From contig JBBQSD010000002.1 of the NCBI GenBank assembly GCA_038214135.1, forward strand, positions 68,251 to 132,250: DNA of 64,000 bases, written 5' to 3'. Within the stretch, counting starts at the first letter, position 1; every line of letters starts with the position of its first letter. Positions 37,554 through 43,477 of the stretch are shown piece after piece. A program made the translations under genes and the position numbers. Below the pieces are notes generated by a model, which was given only the letters and a program-made list of their open reading frames with translations, was not told the origin of the DNA and made no database searches. This DNA comes from JANLSE01 sp038214135 (GTDB taxonomy: Bacteria; Chloroflexota; Chloroflexia; Chloroflexales; Roseiflexaceae).

Positions 37554-38237
37554 TCAGGCACCAAACAGGCCAATGATAAAGCTCCAGATCTTCGTCAGGT
37601 TGCTCTGCGAACCGATCACGAAGGTCAACAGAATGCCGACGGCTACCGTTACGCCAAACACAACCTGGTTCCAGGCCAGTACTTTTGCGCCATCGAACGG
37701 GCCAGCCGGGATCATATTGAACAGGCCAAGCCAGGAATTCAGGCCGACGCCAATCAGGCACAGAAAGAACAACCAATCAGCGCGAATACCAGCCAGATAG
37801 GCAATTGGAAACAGCAGCAGAAACAGCAGCGCCAGCACCAGGTTCGAAACCGGCCCAGCCAGCGCAATCAAACCACCCTGGCGCGGCGTCAGATAGCCAC
37901 GATGCCAGACAGCCCCTGGCGCAGCGATGAAGAAGCCAGCAAAGGCAATCACGATCGAAAGAATAAGCCACTGATTATTGGCCACGAAATGAGCCTCAGC
38001 GCCATAGTTGCGAGCGACCACCCGATGGGCCAGTTCGTGAACAACAAAGCCCAGGCCACACACAACCGCCGAGATCAGCAGGAATTCCACAAATCGTGCC
38101 GTCAGGATCTGCGCCGCACCAACCTGTGCGACCGCAAATGCAAGCGTTGTTCCTGCCCAGGCTTTAAGCAGCTCAATGTTATCGTTATTACTGCCAGAAA
38201 AGATACTCTCATCTGGCGTACGAAGAAAATTCCGCAC
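37554..38237 (-). CDS. M50 family intramembrane zinc metalloprotease (site-2 protease-like)
   Basis: A 227-residue polytopic membrane protein. The zinc motif HELAH (67-71) lies in a hydrophobic segment and the third ligand Asp in NMIPAGPFDGAKV. At least five membrane segments are visible. There is no PDZ or CBS domain, so it is a minimal site-2 protease like those of archaea and Chloroflexota. GTG 38237 has AAGGAG at good spacing. These enzymes cut transmembrane anti-sigma factors or other anchors; the substrate here is unknown. It is flanked by tpiA and pcm. Confidence 0.88.
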   Translation of the reverse strand: MRNFLRTPDESIFSGSNNDNIELLKAWAGTTLAFAVAQVGAAQILTARFVEFLLISAVVCGLGFVVHELAHRVVARNYGAEAHFVANNQWLILSIVIAFAGFFIAAPGAVWHRGYLTPRQGGLIALAGPVSNLVLALLFLLLFPIAYLAGIRADWLFFLCLIGVGLNSWLGLFNMIPAGPFDGAKVLAWNQVVFGVTVAVGILLTFVIGSQSNLTKIWSFIIGLFGA

Positions 38238-38306
38238 GTGTATGCTCCTTATATCATCAATACTATCGATACCATTTATGCCATCGATACAATCTATATC
38301 GGGCCA

Positions 38307-38966
38307 TTATCGATCAAGCGTACCATCGGCTTCCCAGGCATGAGCGCCAAGCAGTGGAACGAACCGAACACTACTGAGTCGCTCGGTACGAAAGGTATGA
38401 TCCTGCCGACGCAGGCGAATAAGCAATTGCTCGCCACGCCCACCAATTGGGATGACCAAGCGGCCACCTTCAGCGAGTTGCTCACGGAGTGGTTGCGGAA
38501 TCCAGGGTGATGCCGCAGGAACAGCAATTGCATCATATGGCGCATAGGCCGGCAGACCAGATGTTCCATCATCAACAAAGACATGGACATTATTGTAGCC
38601 AAGTTCTCGTAAACAGGTTTGTGCCGCATGAGCCAAGCTGGGAATCCGCTCGACAGTATAGACTTCAGCAGCGAGCCTGCTTAACACAGCCGCCGAATAA
38701 CCAGAACCCGTGCCGATTTCTAAGACTCGTTCAACACCCGTCAGTTCAAGGGCCTGGGCCATAAAGGCGACGATATATGGTTGTGAGATCGTCTGTCCTT
38801 CGCCGATTGGCAGCGCACAATCGTCATAGGCCTGATCAACAAGTGCCGAGGGGATAAATCGATGGCGTGGAACCGACGCCATCGCATGGAGCACATCCAT
38901 ATTCACAATCTCACGAGTTGCGAGTTGTGTACGTATCATTGCATCACGTTCTGCCTGATAATCCAT
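38307..38966 (-). CDS. pcm: Protein-L-isoaspartate O-methyltransferase
   Basis: A 219-residue SAM-dependent repair enzyme that methylates isoaspartyl residues in aged proteins. Marks are VPRHRFIPSAL, the substrate/SAM segment GEGQTISQPYIVAFM, motif I VLEIGTGSGYSAAVL, VDDGTSGLP and LVIPIGG. ATG 38966 has AAGGGA upstream; ATG 38984 is an alternative. The 69-base gap to the M50 protease gene contains imperfect CATCGATAC repeats. Confidence 0.96.
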   Translation of the reverse strand: MDYQAERDAMIRTQLATREIVNMDVLHAMASVPRHRFIPSALVDQAYDDCALPIGEGQTISQPYIVAFMAQALELTGVERVLEIGTGSGYSAAVLSRLAAEVYTVERIPSLAHAAQTCLRELGYNNVHVFVDDGTSGLPAYAPYDAIAVPAASPWIPQPLREQLAEGGRLVIPIGGRGEQLLIRLRRQDHTFRTERLSSVRFVPLLGAHAWEADGTLDR

Positions 38967-39066
38967 TGCTACTTCCCTTCGCATATCGTGTTCTCATTAT
39001 ACACTGGTAACGCCCTGGTAGCAGGCAGATGCTAGCCTATCGATCATGTTTAGATATGCAGCAACC

Positions 39067-39132
39067 ATGAGCCGTTCATCAATCAATCCGTCAATCAATC
39101 CATTAACCAACCAATCAACCAATCAACCAATG
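39067..39132. repeat. CAAT/AACC microsatellite before the sigma factor start
   Basis: An array of four-base units (ATCAATCAATC, then CAATCAACCAATCAACCAAT) lies directly upstream of, or within, the first codons of the sigma-factor gene. Such 4-bp arrays can change length by slippage and shift the frame. Confidence 0.6.
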
Positions 39133-39144
39133 GAGAACCAGCCA

Positions 39145-39699
39145 ATGCAGCCTCAACAAACCCAGCCAAACGACATGGATCTGATTGTACGGGCGCGAAC
39201 CGGTGATCAAGCTGCCTTCACGCAGATCTATGAGCGCTATGCGCCTGGCATCTATCGCTACATCTATTGTCGTCTTGGGGAAGCCGAGCTTGCCGAGGAT
39301 CTGCAATCAGAAGTGTTTATGCGGCTCTTTGAAGGGCTGGATCGGTATGAAGATCGCGGTTGGCCACTTTCGGCCTGGCTGTATCGGATCGCCCACGACC
39401 GCACAATCGACACGGTTCGCCGACGCCGTGTACGCCAGATTGTTCCATTGGAGGATTGGAGTGCGACGAGCGAAGGCCCTGAGCATACTGTTGTGGCGCG
39501 CCTTGATCGTGAAGAAATCCTGCAGATGATCGAGAAGCTCACGGAAGAGCAGCGCCAGGTTATTACATTGCGTTTCATGGCCGAACTCTCGATCCAGGAA
39601 GTTGCCCAGAAGACTGGCCGTAGTGAAGGTGCCGTGAAAGCACTCCAATACCGTGGCATTCAATCACTTGCCCGTATGCTCCAAACCCTCTCGGCATAA
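39145..39699 (+). CDS. Sigma-70 family (ECF-like) RNA polymerase sigma factor
   Basis: A 184-residue sigma factor with only regions 2 and 4. Region 2 runs from LIVRARTGDQAAFTQIYERYAP to LSAWLYRIAHDRTIDTVRRRRVR; region 4 includes ITLRFMAELSIQEVAQKTGRSEGAVKAL with its helix-turn-helix. Start: ATG 39145 is preceded by GGAG nine bases away; ATG 39130 and the frame up to 39046 are also open but pass through a microsatellite and add low-complexity Asn/Gln/Ser. No anti-sigma gene adjoins it. A hairpin follows the stop. Confidence 0.88.
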   Translation: MQPQQTQPNDMDLIVRARTGDQAAFTQIYERYAPGIYRYIYCRLGEAELAEDLQSEVFMRLFEGLDRYEDRGWPLSAWLYRIAHDRTIDTVRRRRVRQIVPLEDWSATSEGPEHTVVARLDREEILQMIEKLTEEQRQVITLRFMAELSIQEVAQKTGRSEGAVKALQYRGIQSLARMLQTLSA

Positions 39700-39735
39700 T
39701 CGTTCCGATTATCAACAAAATCTAGTTCCTTTCGT

Positions 39736-39765
39736 GCGATCAGCCACCTGCGGGTGGCTGATCGC
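39736..39765 (+). terminator. Hairpin after the sigma factor gene
   Basis: GCGATCAGCCACC and its complement form a 13-bp perfect stem around TGCG, 36 bases past the stop. No T run follows, so termination may be weak. TATAAT at 39780-39785 lies just beyond it and may serve plsY. Confidence 0.6.
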
Positions 39766-39821
39766 ATTCGTATGAGCGCTATAATACTGAATACATACGC
39801 CTGCATACAAAAGGAACCCAT

Positions 39822-40442
39822 ATGTCTATGATCGATCTCCTTCGCCTAATCGCACTTTGTATTGGTGGATACTTAACTGGGTCGATCCCATTCAGCCTGA
39901 TTGTGGCGCGAGCGCGGGGTGTCGATCTGCGAACGATTGGCAGCGGTAGCATTGGTGCATCGAATGTCTGGCGCAGTTGTGGCTTCGGGCCATTTCTGAT
40001 TGCAGTACTGCTGGATGTGACCAAAGGGTTTTTGCCAACCCTGGCAGCCATTCAGATTGCACAATTACCTGCACCAGCGGTTATTCTGGTGGGCATGGCA
40101 GCAATCCTGGGGCATACCTTCTCACTCTATCTGGGCTTCAAGGGTGGCAAGGCCGTGGCGACTTCAACAGGAGTATTGCTGGCAGTAGCACCTATTCTGA
40201 TCGCCGTGGGGCTGACGATCTGGATTATTGCGTTTGCAGCCAGCCGTATGGCCTCGGTTGCCTCACTGGCAGGCATTACTGTCGTGACAATCCTCGCAAC
40301 CAGCCTGTTCGCAATCGGGCAACTACCGCTAGCCTATACCGTGCTCGTCTGGGCAGCCGCGTGTTTGATTGTCTATCTGCATCGATCAAACATTCAGCGA
40401 TTGCGGGCAGGCACCGAGAATCGTTTTCAGAAGCTCTGGTAA
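39822..40442 (+). CDS. plsY: Glycerol-3-phosphate acyltransferase PlsY
   Basis: A 206-residue inner-membrane enzyme that transfers acyl from acyl-phosphate to glycerol 3-phosphate, the first step of phospholipid synthesis. The three family motifs are present: GSIPFSLIVAR, then GSGSIGASNVWR, and GHTFSLYLGFKGGKAVATS. Six or seven hydrophobic segments are visible. ATG 39822 has AAAAGGAA upstream. Its usual partner plsX is not nearby. The 14-copy heptamer array begins 8 bases after the stop. Confidence 0.97.
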   Translation: MSMIDLLRLIALCIGGYLTGSIPFSLIVARARGVDLRTIGSGSIGASNVWRSCGFGPFLIAVLLDVTKGFLPTLAAIQIAQLPAPAVILVGMAAILGHTFSLYLGFKGGKAVATSTGVLLAVAPILIAVGLTIWIIAFAASRMASVASLAGITVVTILATSLFAIGQLPLAYTVLVWAAACLIVYLHRSNIQRLRAGTENRFQKLW

Positions 40443-40444
40443 CG

Positions 40445-40608
<164 letters not shown>

Positions 40609-40613
40609 AGGCT

Positions 40614-41741
40614 TTACTGTTTCCGAAACAAAAACAAATATTCGTGCTTGAAGACATAGAAGCCGCCGACGAGTGCCCGGTAGCGCCAGAGTTCACGGCG
40701 GGCACGTTTACCGGCAGTGCCCTCGACATTTTTTACGACGATACTCTTGAGCGCGAAGCCGCACTGTAATACTGCCTGCATGGCCAGGAACCCAAGCGGA
40801 ATCCAATCGCCACGGGCGTATTTATCGCCAATCACGAGTGCCATGAAGCGACCTTTATCCAGCAGTGGTGCGGCATGTTCTACCACACGCCCGAGCATTT
40901 CCAGAAACTGATCGACTGATGCGGCATTCGAGAGATCGCGTGAATCATCACTGAATCGAATGATATCGAAGTATGGTGGGTGCAGCATTAGTAACTGGGC
41001 CGACCGTTGGCCGTGTTGGGCGAGTGCTTCAGCCAAATTATAGGTAGCGCTATCGCCATCGAGCACCTCACGGACAACAGCATATGGATTTGGCTCTTGC
41101 TCGATCAACGCACGCGCCCGTGCAGCAACAGTTGGTTGAAGTTCGATACCAAGCGTATTGCGGCCAAGCCGTTGGCCTTCGATCAAGCTGGTGCCTAGCC
41201 CAGCGAATAGATCGATCACCCATTCGCCACGGCGAGTGTAGCGGCGCATAATCTGGTTCGGGATTTGGGGAACAAAATTACCCCAGTAATCGGCTGTATG
41301 GGCACCTGTGCTGTCACGTCGATCAATCTGCCACAGGCTATCGGTGATCAGATCATCATATTCGCGCTCCTTCCAGCGATTCAGATTGATATCGCTGAAT
41401 GGCTGGCGGCGTTCCTCACCAATCGCACGAACCAATCGATCAATATAATAGCGAGCGCGTTCGAGCGTGAGTGTTGCAGCAATTTGATCGATCTCGCCGC
41501 GCAAATAGCCAACCGTCAGCTCAACCGTCTCACCGATCTGATCGGGAATCAGCATCCCCATTGGGTTGGCAATTTCCTGCACTAGCGCCGCCGCCTGGGT
41601 TCGTAATTGATGCAGATCAGCAGCATCGCGCAGGTTATTCAGCGCCGTTAACAGGGCTGCCTGATTGAATGGGAAGGGAAAACTGTCATTTTCATCAGCA
41701 TCATCAGTCAACAGGCCATGATCATCGGGATTCGCCATCAT
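40614..41741 (-). CDS. Orphan DNA methyltransferase (N6-adenine/N4-cytosine class)
   Basis: A 375-residue SAM-dependent methyltransferase. The SAM-binding motif I is VIDLFAGLGTSL (FAGLGT at 179-184) and the catalytic motif IV is LMLHPPYFD (254-257), i.e. HPPY instead of DPPY or SPPY. Motif I comes before IV only in the C-terminal half; the first 130 residues are acidic and helical and may recognise DNA. No endonuclease adjoins it, so it may regulate transcription or mark DNA, or come from a decayed restriction system. ATG 41741 has GAGGCGAGGGA upstream. It could also be an RNA or protein methyltransferase, which is less likely. Confidence 0.78.
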   Translation of the reverse strand: MMANPDDHGLLTDDADENDSFPFPFNQAALLTALNNLRDAADLHQLRTQAAALVQEIANPMGMLIPDQIGETVELTVGYLRGEIDQIAATLTLERARYYIDRLVRAIGEERRQPFSDINLNRWKEREYDDLITDSLWQIDRRDSTGAHTADYWGNFVPQIPNQIMRRYTRRGEWVIDLFAGLGTSLIEGQRLGRNTLGIELQPTVAARARALIEQEPNPYAVVREVLDGDSATYNLAEALAQHGQRSAQLLMLHPPYFDIIRFSDDSRDLSNAASVDQFLEMLGRVVEHAAPLLDKGRFMALVIGDKYARGDWIPLGFLAMQAVLQCGFALKSIVVKNVEGTAGKRARRELWRYRALVGGFYVFKHEYLFLFRKQ

Positions 41742-41767
41742 TCCCTCGCCTCAGCAATTGCGAATTA

Positions 41768-42646
41768 TCAGATTCCATCGCCATGATTGAGGCCTATCTC
41801 AGACGATGCCGGCATCGTGCTCGGTGGCATGGGCGTACGAGATGGGATATCGAAATGGCAGTTATCGGAAAGCAAATGGACGCGCAACCCAAACAGCGCC
41901 AATGGCGCATGCTCGGCAACACGGTGGATATCGGTATAGCTAACCTCGGTGCCATCCACAACCATGACGGAGCCACGACCAATCACGGTGAGGTGCCCAT
42001 CGGGATCGATCTGCACAGCAGTATCTTCATCCAGGCCGATTCCGATCAGATCTGGATTATAGGCGATGGCCGTCATCAATCGGCCAGCACGGTTACGTGC
42101 GCCAAAATGCTGATCAACCACCAGTCCTGTGACTAACCCAAGGCCAGGGGCGAATTGCATCATTGCCTTGCGTGGTGCGATACCACTGCCACCATAGGCC
42201 AGCATATGTTCGGGTGCCACCGATGCGCCGGCACTTGTTCCAGCGATAACACCACCATCACGATGGCAACGACGAATTGCTTCGGCCAATGGAGTACCAC
42301 CAAGTAATGCCGTCAGCTTGAGTTGATCGCCGCCAGTGATGAACAAACCCGTGGCATTGGCGATCTGCTCAGCCGGTAATGGATGGCGTGCTTCGGTGCG
42401 ATCACGGGCTTGGAGCACTTCTGCACTCGCAGCGCCAAGTTCGGTAAATAACGCCATATAACGACGGCCTACCAGATCCTCATAGGAAGAGGCAGCCGCA
42501 ATGATCACAATCCGTGCGTTAATACCACCCGCTAGCTCAACAAAGCGGCGCAGTACGACCCGGCTACCAACTTTGTCCTCTGCACCACCGATTAACAAGA
42601 GTGGACCGCGTGTCTGTTTCACTATTCGTTTCGTTGTATGCTGCAA
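41768..42646 (-). CDS. cphB: Cyanophycinase-like S51 peptidase
   Basis: A 292-residue serine peptidase of the class-I glutamine amidotransferase-like fold. The nucleophile Ser138 lies in IAGTSAGAS; GGAEDK near residue 20 and FITGGDQ (102-108) match cyanophycinases, which release beta-Asp-Arg dipeptides from the storage polymer cyanophycin. DEDTAV and VMVVDG further support CphB over the shorter dipeptidase E. There is no signal peptide, so it works in the cytosol. No cyanophycin synthetase is in the window. The start at TTG 42646 lacks a clear ribosome site; GTG 42622 is a good alternative. It is divergent from the phasin gene. Confidence 0.87.
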   Translation of the reverse strand: MQHTTKRIVKQTRGPLLLIGGAEDKVGSRVVLRRFVELAGGINARIVIIAAASSYEDLVGRRYMALFTELGAASAEVLQARDRTEARHPLPAEQIANATGLFITGGDQLKLTALLGGTPLAEAIRRCHRDGGVIAGTSAGASVAPEHMLAYGGSGIAPRKAMMQFAPGLGLVTGLVVDQHFGARNRAGRLMTAIAYNPDLIGIGLDEDTAVQIDPDGHLTVIGRGSVMVVDGTEVSYTDIHRVAEHAPLALFGLRVHLLSDNCHFDIPSRTPMPPSTMPASSEIGLNHGDGI

Positions 42647-42695
42647 TGATTATTGTATTCATTATACTGGATCTCGAGATAGTGCAATATAGCTC

Positions 42696-42724
42696 TTGAC
42701 TCTTATAACGCAGTGTGTTATACT
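42696..42724 (+). promoter_or_regulatory. Sigma-70-type promoter of the phasin gene
   Basis: TTGACT (42696-42701), a 17-bp spacer and TATACT (42719-42724) lie 62 bases before the ATG. This is the clearest coding-gene promoter in the window. A palindromic operator fills its spacer. Confidence 0.8.
42706..42720. promoter_or_regulatory. Operator 1, TAACGCAGTGTGTTA
   Basis: A 15-bp palindrome inside the spacer and touching the -10 box of the phasin promoter. A protein bound here would block RNA polymerase. Its twin is 26 bp downstream. Confidence 0.7.
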
Positions 42725-42731
42725 CCATCCA

Positions 42732-42746
42732 TAACGCAATGCGTCA
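42732..42746. promoter_or_regulatory. Operator 2, TAACGCAATGCGTCA
   Basis: A 15-bp palindrome sharing TAACGCA with operator 1, 26 bp centre to centre, placed at about the transcription start. Spacing of 2.5 helical turns suggests two dimers on opposite faces. Confidence 0.7.
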
Positions 42747-42785
42747 TACAACAATCGGCGAATGCCGAACAAGAAGGAGCATATC

Positions 42786-43334
42786 ATGACAACCAGGAAC
42801 AACGACACAATTGATGAGGTCGTCGAGACAACAGCAGCGGCTGTTGCGAGTGCGAGCGACAAAGCCACAGACAAGGTTGAGGCGACCGAGAAGCGGGCAC
42901 ACAAAGCCGTGAAGCATGCTGCTGCACAGGCCAGCGATGTGGTCGAGACAGTCGAGGTCAAGGTCAATGAGGCCGTCAATAGCACAGGCACATCGAGCGC
43001 ATGGCTGATCGATGGTTTCCGCAGGCTGATGCTGGCAAGCGTTGGTGCAGTAGCCATGACAATCGATGAGGCCGAGGGCTTGGTTGACAAATTGGTTGAT
43101 CGTGGTGAACTGGCTCAGAAGGATGGTCAGAAGCTGCTGAAAGACCTGCAGAGCCGTGTGAGCGGTTCCCGCCCAATCGTCCCCGCACAGGTCGAGAAGG
43201 TTGGTGATCGGATCGAGCAAGGGGTCGAGGAAGTTCTGAGCCGCTTGAATATCCCATCGAAGCGCGATATTGAGGAACTCAGTTCGAGAATCGCCCAACT
43301 GACGGCACGGGTTGAGGAATTGAAGAAGAAATAG
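42786..43334 (+). CDS. Phasin-like polyhydroxyalkanoate granule-associated protein
   Basis: A 182-residue protein with the plan of PhaI/PhaF-type phasins, which coat polyhydroxyalkanoate storage granules. An N-terminal Ala/Glu/Lys-rich helix (10-60), a more hydrophobic core (LMLASVGAVAMTIDEAEGLVDKLVDRGE, given here in part as motif AMTIDEAEGLVDKLV), and a C-terminal coiled coil (RDIEELSSRIAQLTARVEEL) are seen. ATG 42786 has AAGGAG upstream. The strong promoter with double operator indicates tight repression and high induced expression, as expected for a coat protein. No PHA synthase is in the window, so a general coiled-coil stress protein remains possible. Confidence 0.78.
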   Translation: MTTRNNDTIDEVVETTAAAVASASDKATDKVEATEKRAHKAVKHAAAQASDVVETVEVKVNEAVNSTGTSSAWLIDGFRRLMLASVGAVAMTIDEAEGLVDKLVDRGELAQKDGQKLLKDLQSRVSGSRPIVPAQVEKVGDRIEQGVEEVLSRLNIPSKRDIEELSSRIAQLTARVEELKKK

Positions 43335-43358
43335 TATTCAGGAGTCAGGAGTCAGAAT
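43335..43358. repeat. Short CAGGAGT heptamer element after the phasin gene
   Basis: TATTCAGGAGTCAGGAGTCA with a GAAT end starts one base after the stop codon. It has two heptamer copies, against 14 at 40451. Confidence 0.8.
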
Positions 43359-43361
43359 AGC

Positions 43362-43417
43362 GCTATTGTAGGGCTGTAGAGACGCAAGATCTTGTGTCTC
43401 TACAGCCCTACAATAGC
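43362..43417. repeat. 56-bp loopless palindrome
   Basis: Arms of 28 bases (43362-43389 and 43390-43417) are complementary throughout except one G-T pair. The core is the GTAGAGACGCAAGA motif shared with 26646. It may end phasin transcription. TATACT at 43432-43437 beyond it is a possible -10 for the next gene. Confidence 0.9.
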
Positions 43418-43477
43418 ATCTCCCTTCATGCTATACTGGCTTGCCACATCCACATTCGGCAACGCATGGAGGGCACG

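Noticed and set aside
37134..38510. 458-codon plus-strand ORF across tpiA, the M50 protease and pcm
   Set aside because: It lies antisense to three genes with complete motifs, has no ribosome site, and its product is Gln/Asn/Lys-rich without domain features.
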